NCBI GenBank assembly: GCA_000729835.1
Contig: JFHB01000076.1
Span: 62,001 to 126,000 of the forward strand
Direction: 5' to 3'
DNA: 64,000 bases
DNA from: Atkinsonella hypoxylon
Lineage: Eukaryota > Ascomycota > Sordariomycetes > Hypocreales > Clavicipitaceae
Shown in pieces: positions 10,670-21,399 of this stretch (the first letter of the stretch is position 1; the number at the start of each line of letters is the position of its first letter). A model generated the notes under the pieces. That model was given only the letters and a program-made list of their open reading frames with translations. It was not told the DNA's origin and ran no database searches. The translations under genes and the position numbers were made by a program.

Positions 10670-11030
10670 ATTGATCTAAGCAAGCTCAGCGGGTGCAACT
10701 ATGATCCTGCCTCGGTCATGAATCCTTTCACCTCGGCCATGGATCACATAGTTCGCTATGAAAGACTTTGATGCCGTCAACAGAGAACAATTAGGCGCAA
10801 CTACAGCCACATCCAGAATATCTGGATGAAGATGAAAGCCGTACATAAGAAAGACGGCCTGTCATTTCTATCTGCTCTGCCTTGGTCCAACCAGGTTCGA
10901 AGATAGCCAAGGAACCAATCCAGTACATATACTCAACGTCCTAGAGCAGCTGGCTCGAGTAACCACGACTGACGTGGACGAAATCCAGCTTTTGTGATGC
11001 GTCACCTTTCTGTGCTTGGTACTATCAGAT
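10670..11030 (+). pseudogene. Decayed copia-type gag-like fragment (tentative)
   Basis: Translation shows a stretch with the spacing of Ty1/copia Gag N-termini: KLSGCNYDPASVM, then QNIWMKMKAV, then, after frame changes, LEQLARVTTTDVDEIQLL. Known copia Gag proteins have a similar order (a LxGxNYxxW motif, an xxIWxxL motif, then an acidic stretch before LLxSLP). Here the expected Trp is lost, in-frame stops occur, and frame shifts are needed. No reverse transcriptase, integrase or LTR was found nearby. It may be an old repeat remnant, or the resemblance may be chance. Confidence 0.3.
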
Positions 11031-11984
11031 AATATTGCAACGATCAAGCTGGCCCAGCTTTTGACAAGAAAATGCAGCTCAAATCACGTATTCTCGTTTA
11101 ATTATGGATAGTGAAGATTGCCAAAACTGGCGGAAGAACAAAATACGGTAATGAACTTGATACCTCAAGGCGCTGATCTTTTAGACGACTTCTGCAACAA
11201 GCCTGGTCTAAGTGGCGCAGAATATACAGCGACTGAGCTCGGCTCGGCTTCAAAGAAGACCAGGAAGTTTTTTCTGGCCATGCTCCGAATCGTAATGTAA
11301 CGGGGCAAGCCAATCTGATGAAGGGACCGAGCCAGCTATCAGATAGGAAGGAATATTTGTCAGAGATTGTTTGAATACCGAGAATTCATTGACGTGGAGG
11401 AGGCGGACTATCCGCCTCGAAACAAGTTGGGCGTACAGAGTCACCACGGGAGAAAACACTGCAAAGTTAAGCGACATCAAGTCCGAAACCAAGGTCGAGC
11501 TCTTCTCTCAAATACCAAGACTCGGCCACAGCCATCTTTCGTTGTTTCCATCTCGTGTTTCCCATCTCTTCGGAATAGCGACGCCGAACGATCAATGGAG
11601 GTGAGTTTGTGCGCGCGATGCAAGACAGGGTTTTGTCGCGCGTAAGCTTTGTGGGATCCGCCGTTGGATAAGAGCGCAGCACGGCTGCTGCGAGCAAGAA
11701 GTATATCATCTCATCGACATCACCTTGTGTTTAAGATTGATCCTATCGCTGCAGGCGAGATATGCCAGCAGACATGCGCAGTCACTCGGGAAGCAGAAAG
11801 GTCAGCGGAATTCACTGATTCAGAAACGCGATGCACATCATTCCCAATGGGTCTTATTAGAATACACCAAGCAAGTCATGATATGATGCTTGGGGGTTAT
11901 TGGGACTAATTACTGCCACGTGAGTGACACCTGCGGGTCCCAAAAATTAAGACCCGTTGGAGCCCGCAGCGCCACCAGTACCTC

Positions 11985-12006
11985 TATTTGGACCCATGGG
12001 CACCCG
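11985..12006. repeat. 22-bp word shared with 16879-16900
   Basis: GGACCCATGGGCACCCGTTT here and GGACCCGTGGGTACCCGTTT in the second copy differ at only two positions over about 22 bp, in the same orientation. Both are in gene-poor DNA; a transposon-end remnant is possible. Confidence 0.45.
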
Positions 12007-12410
12007 TTTCTGACTGCACCTTGTCGATATAACGCCTCTTTTTTTTTTTTTCCTTTTTTTCTTTTTTTTTCTTTTTTTTTTCCCAGAGGCAGCATCCGAC
12101 CGGCCCGACTGACTTCATGCAGGTCGGTCCAATTCCACCAGGTGAAGGGCTTGACATGTGTCGATCCATCAGGTCAGCTTGGCGGCTGTTATAAGATCAA
12201 GTCCGCCGCATGACGTTGCGTCACCCCGGTCCCATGTTGCAATCGAAAAATAAGCACGCACATCCCATCTTGGCTCTCGTGATACATATACATACACGAC
12301 TGACTAAATTCTCCACTTGCGGCCTCGGTAGAATGTTCTTTACTTCATCGACTGCCGCGCAACAATTGATCGCATCATCGCTGCCATCACCACCATTTCC
12401 ACCATCAACA

Positions 12411-12443
12411 CCATAATCACCATAATCACCATAATCACCATAA
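12411..12443. repeat. CATAATCAC nonamer repeat in a 5' leader
   Basis: About four tandem copies of a 9-bp unit end 15 bases before the ATG of the cysteine-rich GPI-type protein gene, so they lie in its 5' leader or core promoter. Confidence 0.8.
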
Positions 12444-12458
12444 AGCGTCACTGTGCTC

Positions 12459-13236
12459 ATGAGGAAGACGGCTGTCGCTGCGCTCGCTTTGGCCGCGCCC
12501 GTGTCCGCTGCTCCCGGAGGGATTCCCGCCAGTGTCCCGATCAACTGCGCCAAGCCAAACGCCAACTACTGCATGTCAGGCGATATCATCTTGCGATGTG
12601 ACGCCAATGCCTTAGGCATGCGCAGCGCATGTTCTGACGACGTGGCGAGATATGTTTCCCCTGGTGGTGCGGCCTCCTGCTATCAATCGTCAGAGCAGGC
12701 TGGCGATGCTGCTTGCCAGAAGAACGTAAGCTTCTTTACATCCCTACCCCGACTTCTCTTTGCTTGCGCATGGTCTGACGTGTTTGGTACATCAGTGTAT
12801 TGTGTATGCGGCGCAGCCGTTTACCTTGGCCGCAGACAAGTGCACCGTTGCTTCAAACCAGACTGCATCTCAAACCGGCTCTGGCTCGCAAACTGGCAGT
12901 GCAACTACCTCTGGGCGTATAAGCTCTGGCACGACAAGCAACCCTGCAACTACCGAGACTGGCATTCTGACCATCCCCGAGGGCACCAGCCTGGGCAGTG
13001 CGACTGCTCCAGCTACTACTGGAACAGGCATCACGACCGCTGCTTCATCGTCTACAGAGTCTGACGACTGTCATGTGCCGACAGTGAAACCTACCACCAC
13101 CGCGCCGACCACCACCGCGTCGACCATTACTAGCGCCTCTACCACTCCCTTTGCTACTTCCACAGCCGCTGCTAATGCTAACCAGGCGGCTAGTGCGCTG
13201 GCTGCAGCCGGCATCGTCGCCGCGCTGTTGCTTTAA
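12459..13236 (+). CDS. Cysteine-rich GPI-anchored cell-surface protein (predicted)
   Basis: Two exons, 12459-12725 and 12796-13236 (70-nt intron, donor GTAAGC, acceptor ATCAG), encode 235 residues. Residues 1-18 form a signal peptide (RKTAVAALALAAPVSAA). The N-terminal half holds eight cysteines between about residues 28 and 107, which suggests four disulfide bonds. The rest is a Ser/Thr-rich stalk (for example TTTAPTTTASTITSASTT), a likely site of O-mannosylation. The C-terminal hydrophobic segment ALAAAGIVAALLL at the very end is typical of a GPI attachment signal. A GTG codon lies two codons upstream of the chosen ATG but is not used as a eukaryotic start. The family was not recognised; a cell-wall or secreted role is inferred from the layout. 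It is convergent with the HD-domain gene. Confidence 0.85.
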
Positions 13237-13956
13237 CTTCGAGATGGGTCATGCCGAGTAGCCTTACTCTATCATCATATACTCGATCTGCTCAGGACAC
13301 TCCATTTAAAAATTTAAACTTGAGACGAAGGATACGACGATACAACTCGTCGTGATTGTGGTGAATGTGAAGAGAATGAGGACAGTTTCGTGGAAATGCC
13401 GCTGTATGATGATGATGATGATGATGATGATGGTGTACTATCAAGACATAAACACTCGATCATTGCCGTTGAGGCTACCCTGGCCAGAAGCCGCGTACAT
13501 AGAAACAATATGCCCTTAATACTGCTGATCGTTTCTTCTCCCATGCTTATCTGAGCCGCCAGGTCAATGGCCTGAGAGCTGAAGTTGCTGTTACCCTCGT
13601 TGCAATGTTGCTCTCCCAGGCCGCCTGGTCAAACACCTACAAACCATATCCCCTCATCCGGGCCAAAGACACGTATCAGTGTAATGTGGGCTATGGGGGA
13701 TGAAGCAGCTTTGCGCTGCAGTCTCTTGGGAGCGCAGCCTTCCGTACGAGGGTCCGTGGCAGACGTAGCAAGGGTCTTTTGTGAGTTGCGTTTGGGGCCA
13801 TGGTCGTCGGGTGGTCGTCGGGTGGGTGAACTGGCCGCAGGGAGTGTATTTGTTCAGATCCACCCCCTGCATGTGTCTGGAAAGATGAAACTTCCAACGG
13901 GCCACATAAGCAAAACTCACGCCAGGTTCTTCTTCATCAGACACCATCTCGTCTTG
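13237..13956. other. Intergenic, between convergent 3' ends
   Basis: 3' flanks of the GPI-type gene and the HD-domain gene. It holds a TGA/ATG triplet microsatellite. No gene is supported. Confidence 0.55.
13406..13432. repeat. ATG/TGA triplet microsatellite
   Basis: About nine tandem GAT units, about 170 bases past the stop of the GPI-type protein gene. Confidence 0.85.
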
Positions 13957-14580
13957 TCACGCCTCCATTTCCAGCTTCCACCACTCCATCATCTTCTCAA
14001 TCCTCTCCGTCCTCTGCCTCGCCAACCTCCTCCCCTCCCCCGTCTTCATCATCCCCTCGAGCCGCACCAGCTTCTCCTCAAAGTGCTCCATCGTCTGCCC
14101 CAAGTCTCTGTTCTTGGCGCCGCCAAACGCGAACGCTCTGCCGATGCCCACCGCGCCAATGGCATCCAGCCGATCGGCGTCCTGCACGACGGCCAGCTCG
14201 GGATGCTCCTCGATCAGCTTGGCTACCTTTGCCGGATCTTTGATCTCGCTCGAGTAGCTGACGCCCAGGCAAATGGTCTGTACTTTCTCCGCGAGGGCGT
14301 CCGAGGCCCCGAATGAGCGGAGAACGTCGAATACCAGACGCGACGGGTCTTGTCCGGGCTGGAGGTACTTCTTGTCGCCTACGTCGTGAAGCAAGGCGGC
14401 TAGTTGGACGATGGGCAGGGCGGTGTTTGGTGTCTGGGCTTGTATGTGTTGAGCGAGGCGGAGGACGCGCTGGATGTGGTTGAAGTCGTGGGACGGGTCA
14501 TAGTTGGCCATGTAGTCCTTGACGTAGGCTTTGACGTTGGTGAGAAGCGCCTCGTTGATGGTCGGGTCCGAGGCGGCCAT
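13957..14580 (-). CDS. HD-domain metal-dependent phosphohydrolase (YpgQ/YedJ-like)
   Basis: A single exon of 207 residues from ATG at 14580. HD-superfamily proteins hydrolyse phosphoester bonds, often of nucleotides, using one or two metal ions. The ligand pattern is complete: H31 in SHDFNH (with H35), the HD pair H65-D66 in LLHDVGDKKY, and the distal aspartate in DADRLDAIG (about 134-139). The layout matches the small one-domain bacterial YpgQ/YedJ type, which fungi also have; the substrate is unknown. An upstream in-frame ATG at 14619 would add 13 residues, but the chosen ATG has a better context (A at -3, G at +4) and starts where the family usually starts. The protein is soluble and has no targeting signal. 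Confidence 0.85.
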   Translation of the reverse strand: MAASDPTINEALLTNVKAYVKDYMANYDPSHDFNHIQRVLRLAQHIQAQTPNTALPIVQLAALLHDVGDKKYLQPGQDPSRLVFDVLRSFGASDALAEKVQTICLGVSYSSEIKDPAKVAKLIEEHPELAVVQDADRLDAIGAVGIGRAFAFGGAKNRDLGQTMEHFEEKLVRLEGMMKTGEGRRLARQRTERIEKMMEWWKLEMEA

Positions 14581-15190
14581 GATGAAGAAGCGGTGCTGCT
14601 CACTTGGAGATGCGAGCATGGAAGCAGGAGAATTGCTTGCTGAGCGAGGTCGTGACTCGTGAGAAGGCCCCACTTGAACCTGAGATGAGAAGCTTCGGTG
14701 TGCACCTTCAACTCCATATCACGAAGCACGGGGTAATGAATGCGCAAGGATCGACAATGCCATTGACTCAGCCAAGTGACCCTGAGGCTCTAAAGTCTCA
14801 TTGGGTTCTATTGAGGCGCCCTCACAACTGTCAACTCCACTTGAACGCCGCTCTCATGACTTGTAGCACAGAGCACAAGCTAAGAAACTCCATCCCAACG
14901 AGTCCGCCTCATCTGACCAGATCGGCAGCCTATCCTAACTACCAGACATGCCTTGCGGTGTGAACGCGCTGTTACTTCGTCCGGCGCGTGTAAGACTCCG
15001 GATCCGACTTGACGCCTCATGTTCCAACGGTCTAAGCGGTGGTGCCAACATGGCGGAGCATCACCAATCTCTTATCTTGTCTTTTCATCAACGAGCACCC
15101 TCTAGGAACTGCTCATTAAGCAATCATCCCAGCCAGTTGCGCCACCGCTACCCCGTCCCGATCCTCATTGCTACGAAGAAGCCGCCGCAC
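14581..15190. other. Intergenic, HD-domain gene promoter region
   Basis: This 610-bp gap holds the 5' flank of the HD-domain gene and the 3' flank of the bHLH gene. No further gene or repeat was seen. Confidence 0.5.
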
Positions 15191-15813
15191 TCAGTAGATA
15201 CCATAGTAGCCATGGATGCCAGACCCATGGACATCCGCCGGCGCAGACACCCGAGCAGCCTGCCAGGCCACCGCATCATGAACATCCCCCATGCCCAGCG
15301 GCTCCGTCTGCGGCAGCACACCCGCCACGCCGTCAAAGGGCGCGCCAGCAGCAAGAGGGAGCTGCTCCACGACGACGGGCTGCGACTCCAAGTGCGCCAG
15401 CGGCCTCAGACCGCTGCCCGCGCCCGTCCGCCACACATTGATCTCGGAAAGGAGCTGCTGTCGCTCCGCGAGCAACGAGCTGATGAGCATATGAGATTCC
15501 GCAGCCTTCTGGTTCGTCGCCGCGAGGAGGGCTATGCTCGCATCCAGCACGACGTGCTTGGACAACTTGCTGGGTTCCACGTTTTGCAGGGCGGGGACCA
15601 AAGAAGCGAGTTTCTGCGAAGAAATAAGCCACGTTGTATACAATATGTAGGACAAAAATACTCAAGAGCGGCGAAGCATTTTACCTGTAATCTCTCCTTG
15701 AAAGCTTCTCTCCTCGAGCGCTCAAAGACGCGGTGCACCGCCCGGTCATCGGCCGTCCAGTTACGCACCCGTTTCTTTTTCTTGCCCTTCTTGTCCGGAT
15801 GTGGATGGGACAT
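15191..15813 (-). CDS. Small basic helix-loop-helix (bHLH) transcription factor
   Basis: Two exons, 15813-15685 and 15613-15191 (intron 71 nt, donor GTAAAA, acceptor CGCAG), encode 183 residues. The intron splits the domain: exon 1 ends in helix 1 (FKERLQ) and exon 2 continues KLASLVPAL. A Lys-rich stretch (8-17) precedes the basic region. In RAVHRVFERSRREAFKERLQ the contacts H27, E31 and R35 fit the H5-E9-R13 pattern of group B bHLH proteins, which bind CACGTG-type E-boxes. The loop is short, and helix 2 is KLSKHVVLDASIALLAAT (59-76). A leucine-rich helix (ISSLLAERQQLLSEI) may extend dimerisation. The C-terminal half is unconserved-looking. An ATG two codons upstream (15819) is an equal alternative start. 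A poly(A) tract of the coding strand lies just upstream. Confidence 0.85.
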
Positions 15814-17605
15814 TTTCATTTTTTTTTTTTTTTTTTGTACCAATGAACTTTGAGTCTCGTTTCTTATGGAAATATGCTTTATATCTTTGGTTTATTCCTT
15901 TATAATAACTTCTTCTTTTTTTTTTTTTAAAAAGCTGGGGACCCCAAGATAACGCCCCTCCTCCTCCCACTTAGGCCCACTTGGGGAAGATTTGAGAACC
16001 GGCGCCTACTCCGAAGATGGCGCCCTACCTCATTGGCTGTGGATGCGGGGGAAACGGCTTGGAATCCCTGCTTTCTACTACTTAATCCCTATTCACATGC
16101 ATTTTCTCTGTATAACACAAACAAATATTACAAGGGCTTGTTCTTGAGTGAGCCATAGTTAGCCCTCAACCCCTTGCAAACTGTTTAGAGCTCCAAACGC
16201 AGAAGTAGCGGTCTCAAAGACTCCTAAATTGGGCAGCGGAAGTAGCGGCATTGCCGCGGAATTTTGTCGTGTTTGGCGTCAAATAAAGTTTGAAACTGCC
16301 ACAGCAAAAGTACGCGCGATTCTCTCGATCGACCTTTGGTGGCCCTTCCATGCTGAATCGCTATAATGACGCGTTTTAGTCAGGACTGCCAATAATAGAT
16401 TGAGCTATAACAACTCTACCAGCACCGTAAAATAGGATATTATGACACACTATAAGCCTTCTAGCAAGTTGGAATTTAGGCTTTTTTAACGACAATCTTA
16501 TTAGTAACAAGAGTCATGAATCGGCAGGCCCGTAGACCGCTTACTAGCGATGCCTTCAATCGCTTAGCCAGAGGCCAAGTAGAGCCGCTTTAAATGTGAG
16601 ACTTGCGATGTAACACCGGCTTGCTAGCACTTCTACGGAATATTGTGCTGTAAACTTCGTACGGCAAGGGAAGTAAGTACCTTTAGAGACCCTGTTTAAA
16701 TGGTGTATAATCCATGCAGAGACCGCCAGCACCAACCAGGTAACGTTTCATGTCACAACTTGAAGAATACTTGACTTAGCTAAGGTGTAATATATATCCC
16801 TGTACGGGCAACTACGCGTAATGCTGTGACATTCGACTCCGTAGAGAAGTAAATCTAGCGAAAAGTTGGACCCGTCCGGACCCGTGGGTACCCGTTTCTA
16901 CACCTTCCCGCCCATCTTGCATCAGCCCACCATCTCGTCCTCGCATTCTTTCTTTCTCTTTTTCCGTCTTCCTGGTCACTATGGCTGAGGTGTCAGAATC
17001 GGTTCTTTGTATAAAGACGTGCATGTATAATGGCGCCGCAACTGCATCCCATATTCTCCCGGCGCGAGGATCTGGTCGGAATGGCTAAACGAAGAAAGAG
17101 CCGCGTCCGACGTAGCAGCACATCAGAGCCCCATGCAAAGACTTCTTTGCTATGATGAAATGGCAGTTCATCTTATGCGGCGTTTGGAGGAAAAGTATTG
17201 GCAAGATCAATTGTGCGGACGTTGCGGTTTGTAGATTAGACGCGAAATGGAATGCGCCGTTGCACAGCAGTGGGAACCCTGACCTTCGAGTTAAATTCCG
17301 AGTTAATATTGTGGAATTCCGTCGCGCACTGTTGTCTTTATTGACAAACTAGGTTGTGATAGACGGATGGTTTACAGGCATTGGGGATAGTCGAAACGAG
17401 AGACAGCTCCCAGTGCGGGTTGATAAGTTTGGCCAGACATACGGAATATACTCCCGGGATGTATTATCCTGAAACGGACAATCTACCAACGATCGACCGA
17501 CACAGCGTTTATACTGGCTTTATGCTGGAGCGGTTGCAGTATTGTGGCAGATATCCAGGGCAAAGAAAATTCTCAAAGGGCGCAGAGACAAGATGGGGAT
17601 ATTAT

Positions 17606-17609
17606 TGAT

Positions 17610-17642
<33 letters not shown>

Positions 17643-17643
17643 T
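17606..17643. repeat. GATT tetramer microsatellite
   Basis: About nine tandem copies of GATT/TTGA. Confidence 0.9.
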
Positions 17644-19328
17644 CCCTAGTTAGATGAAAAACCTCCTATGCTTCCTAGATACACTGTCATAGCTCCCTGC
17701 CATAAACATAGACATTTCCCATCAGGGAGAAGATAACTATTCCGTAATCTCCGTCTACTCTATCAAATCTGCCTCAAGCTGCTGCCGACCAATCACGTCT
17801 ACGAACAGCCGCGTAGCTGTCCTGGATATGCAGGACATGAGGCTAAGGGCCCACAGTCAATGCCACCCATTACTGGTGGTCAGCTCGCTTTGCCATCAGG
17901 TGCCTCTCGCCAAATCCATCCCTCCCGCTCCAGCCCCTGTCGGCAAACCAGATACCGCACCCTTCAGCTGTCCCGGCATCTGGTTTGTCTCTTCCTGAAC
18001 CAGTGTGTGGAAGAGTGAAGGAAAGCTACGCGGGATCAGCGTCATTCACCAGGGCCTGTATCGTCAAGTTGCATGGACCTTGAGCATGTTCTGCTATTTT
18101 GCAATATACTCGACCACAATGGCAATATGGCACAGGTTGACAGAGAATTGCATGACGAGAGGGTTGTAGTAAAGAGGGGCCCTCATATGTGTGTCTTCAT
18201 GTGGTCTTCATATGTGGCCGACCGTGTGGCCGACCGTGTGGCCGATCATGTGTGAGTGAGTCCACTGAAAGAAGGGATCATCCGGCTAGACAAGAGGGGA
18301 TGCGCACTCCCATTGGTGCGGCTGCTAAATACAGCTTCCTTCAATTACCCATACCATACCCCACTGCTTATCAGCAAGTCGGCCGGCCACTTGATAAGAA
18401 TTAAAATATTGACGCTGGTTCTTAAACGAATAAAAGAAATATAAATCAATATCAAGATGGCTACGCACTTACTTCAACCTGCTTAGAAGTAGTACAGAAT
18501 GATCCTTCTATGTCATGGTCTTAGCATTGCCCGACCTTGCGATGTGACGTAGGTGTCGATCGAACAAGTACGGACACAGTGATAGAACACTAACTACACA
18601 ACAATTACGAATTCGGGAACAAGTGGTCTGGAGGGCTCTGTGGCACCAATCCGAGCGTGCCGTACCGAACTCCACTGGGATACAGAGTAGATGGGGCTTG
18701 TTGACGAAGGCAGAAAAGAATGCAATAGATAGCTCGATGGACACGGCTCGATTCCTCCTAGCTACCTACGGAATAGTTATCTACCTAGGCACCTAGGCAC
18801 CTAGGTTGCATGTATTCCGTAAGAAGAACAAATTCTCAGCCATGAGGTGTGGGGGGGGGGCAAGGATTTGTTGGAGGAGGGCGCCACCTTCCTTCACGTG
18901 GTACGCGCAAATCGCGGGCCAAAAAAGTGGGAGCATGGCTCTGGTACGGAGAGTGCGTGCGGAGTAGTGCTTCTGGTCTTTGAGACAAAAAGTGCCGAAG
19001 TACAGCTTGATGAATTGTTGCGCCCTATTGGTGCAATTCGTAGGTCTACATGTACTATATTGCTGGTGCTTGCGAATTATAATTATTGTGCGGGTAAGTC
19101 GGTCACACGCATAGTCCGGGAACTGGAGCTGCGCATCATCCTTGGCGGCTGGCGTCGTCCGTCGTTAAATGGCATTTTTATTGCTTGCCTCTTCTTCTTC
19201 TGTACCTAATGCTCGAATGAAGGTTTCTTTTTTTTTTTCCTTTTCTAGGGAATCTTTCATGCGCACGCAGAGCTGTTAATCGACAAGGTGCTTCCTGTTG
19301 AAGCAGCATGTGCAAGTTATGATGCCAC

Positions 19329-19330
<2 letters not shown>

Positions 19331-19360
<30 letters not shown>
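19331..19360. repeat. CGTGCT hexamer microsatellite
   Basis: Five tandem copies, followed by diverged copies ending near 19375. Confidence 0.85.
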
Positions 19361-19361
<1 letters not shown>

Positions 19362-20484
19362 ATGGTGCTCATGCATGGCCCATGCATGACGAAAGATGGC
19401 CGCTTGCCCATGCCTCCTCAGTGTCATTGGTGCACAGGCAAGGTGACGTCGCAGGGGAGGCTGAGAACCCACAACTGGCGCAGGCCCAATCACGCGGCGG
19501 TGCTAGACGCCGGTAACCCAAGCGTCTCGAAACAAGTCCTGTCACTGGCCGGCGTATCGGCAAGCTACTGCACCTGAGCTGCACCTTCCTCTGTGTTAAG
19601 CGCCGAACATGGACATTGTGCCCGCCCAAGTCGCCTTCTTCTTCGACGCTCCAGGTTGTCCGCCCACCAAGTTCACTTCACCACTCTTCAATAATGTGAT
19701 GAATCGAATGCAGCGAGCTCTGGCTACTGCGCGAGTGGTCGATGGGCCCCCGACACGCGAGTGCTCATTGGCCACGTCTTCCCAGTCCCATAGCAAAATA
19801 GTGCAATGATCCTGCCCTTGGCTTCCTGCAACTACTCGCAATGCACAAATGCAAGCATGGATCTAGAAACAGTTTTTCGTCACCGCAGCACACCCGCATC
19901 TCTGGGCTGGCCGTCGCCGAGCCGCAAGATGTGGCGGTCGCGGTGGTGTCGGGTTCATATAACATCGTCCAACAACCTCACTGCCAACCCTCCTTTTCCC
20001 TTTCTTTCTCTTCTTCTTCAGCAAGCACTTTCAATTTAGATCCTCGTTTCTGTTGTGTGTTGTGTGTTGTTTTTTCTCCCTCATCCTTGTTTTGCCATTG
20101 CATCTTAGAGCTGGTCTCTATTTCCCTTCTATATACAATCGTCTCTACATGCTGGATTACTCGTCTAAATCCTGCAATCCAACAAGTTCCTCATCAATCT
20201 CGTAAAGTTGCTGGCCAGCTTTAGAGTCGATTCTCTTTATTTCAACTTCATTAAATACACTTTTTTTCTGGTTATTTTTTGGTCTTTTTGTTGCTACTTA
20301 CACACATTCTAATACACATCGCCTAATAACGGAATTCCGTGGATTCTACTTGCTCGCCGACACTCAGGATTCCCTTCAACCTCAGCCAAAATCAAGGGAA
20401 ATAATAATTAAATCGTTCAAGGATCATCTTCATCCGAAAGCATCATTTAATTCACAGGGATTTTTCAACTTCACGCGAATCAAC

Positions 20485-21399
20485 ATGTCGGCTATTCAAC
20501 TTTCGTTCTCTCTTCGCGTCTCCTCCGGCGTCAAAACGGTGCACCTTCTCGGCTCTTGGGACAACTATGTTGGTCAGCTCCCGCTCTCCAAGGACAAATC
20601 TTCGTCTAAATCTGGTTCTTGGAAGGGAACCTTCCGGTTTCAGAACTCCACTCTTGAGGCTGGCCAGCGATACTGGTACTACTACATCATAGACGGTTAC
20701 CATGTTGCCCACAACCCCAGTGTCACCTCCACAATGGAGCCCACCACTGGCCGCGAGCTGAATATTCTCGATGTGCCCTCTGGCAAGTCTGAGAAGTCAT
20801 CATCTTCTCGCCACCACAAGTCTTCCTCGTCCAAGGAGCACAAGTCATCGTCCAAGTCGAGCAGCAAGAGCTCATCGCGCCACCACTCCAAGGATGATCA
20901 CAAATCCTCGCGCCACCGATCTTCGCTCACCGTTGACATACCCAAGGGCCGCCCTCTCTCCGTGTCCCAGATCCAGGCTCCCAAGCCCATGTCTCCCCAT
21001 GCTACCAAGCACATTCTCGACTCCGACTACTATGACAACGAGCAAATCGAGCAACTCACTGCCCGCTTCGGCAGCACCGGCATCGACGACGAGGATGTCA
21101 TCACAGACTTTAGCACCTCTCCCATCTCATCCAATGGATCGTCCCTATCATACAGCTCCGACAGCTCCTCGCCCAGCTCCTCACGCTCCGGCTATAGCAC
21201 ACCCAACTCCGACTACAGCAGCTGCACCTGTGAACGCTATGGAATTACCCGCAAGGGCGAGCGCGTCAAGCTCGACTGCGGCGGCTCACGGTGTGGTTAT
21301 GGGGACGACAGCTCCGATTGCTCCAGCTACATTAGCGAGGATGAAGCAGATTCCATGCACTACAGCAACTCTCGGCGCAATGGCATCGTTGTCACTTGA
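20485..21399 (+). CDS. Protein with N-terminal CBM48/AMPK-like glycogen-binding domain and Ser-rich tail
   Basis: A single exon of 304 residues from ATG 20485 (A at -3). Residues about 5-98 look like an early-set glycogen-binding domain of the CBM48/AMPK-beta type: VHLLGSWDNYVGQLPLSKD, then SGSWKGTFRF, then RYWYYYIIDGYHVAHNPSV. The GSWDNY and YIIDGYHV blocks match the W- and DG-containing strands that hold sugar-binding residues in that family. Residues 99-152 are almost only Ser, Lys, His and Arg (SSSKSSSKSSSRHH). The tail has acidic-Ser blocks and a cysteine-bearing end (CTCERYGITRKGERVKLDCGG). The roles of such fungal proteins are not known to me; glycogen or carbohydrate sensing is an inference. 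A long pyrimidine-rich leader precedes it. There is no signal peptide. Confidence 0.85.
   Translation: MSAIQLSFSLRVSSGVKTVHLLGSWDNYVGQLPLSKDKSSSKSGSWKGTFRFQNSTLEAGQRYWYYYIIDGYHVAHNPSVTSTMEPTTGRELNILDVPSGKSEKSSSSRHHKSSSSKEHKSSSKSSSKSSSRHHSKDDHKSSRHRSSLTVDIPKGRPLSVSQIQAPKPMSPHATKHILDSDYYDNEQIEQLTARFGSTGIDDEDVITDFSTSPISSNGSSLSYSSDSSSPSSSRSGYSTPNSDYSSCTCERYGITRKGERVKLDCGGSRCGYGDDSSDCSSYISEDEADSMHYSNSRRNGIVVT

Larger units (their letters stand above)
7808..12458. other. Gene-poor 4.65-kb stretch with simple repeats
   Basis: No intact gene is supported. The left part is the 5' flank of the 1068-residue gene. The stretch holds several tandem repeats (8541-8566, 8627-8648, 8988-9023), a decayed copia-gag-like segment (about 10670-11030), and poly(T)-rich sequence (12041-12081). 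Open frames here are short, low in complexity or broken. Confidence 0.55.
15814..20484. other. Gene-poor 4.7-kb stretch
   Basis: No gene is supported. The stretch includes AT-rich sequence (about 16080-16800), a GATT tetramer repeat (17606-17643), a hexamer repeat (19331-19360) and a 22-bp word shared with 11985-12006. The last few hundred bases are a pyrimidine-rich leader of the glycogen-binding-like protein gene. Confidence 0.5.

Noticed and set aside
13585..14316. Plus-strand open frame of 243 codons
   Set aside because: It lies mostly antisense to the HD-domain gene, whose metal motifs are complete; the plus frame has no recognisable sequence.
14948..15853. Plus-strand open frame of 301 codons
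   Set aside because: It is antisense to the bHLH gene and crosses its intron and a poly(T) tract; Arg/Pro-rich shadow of GC-rich coding DNA.
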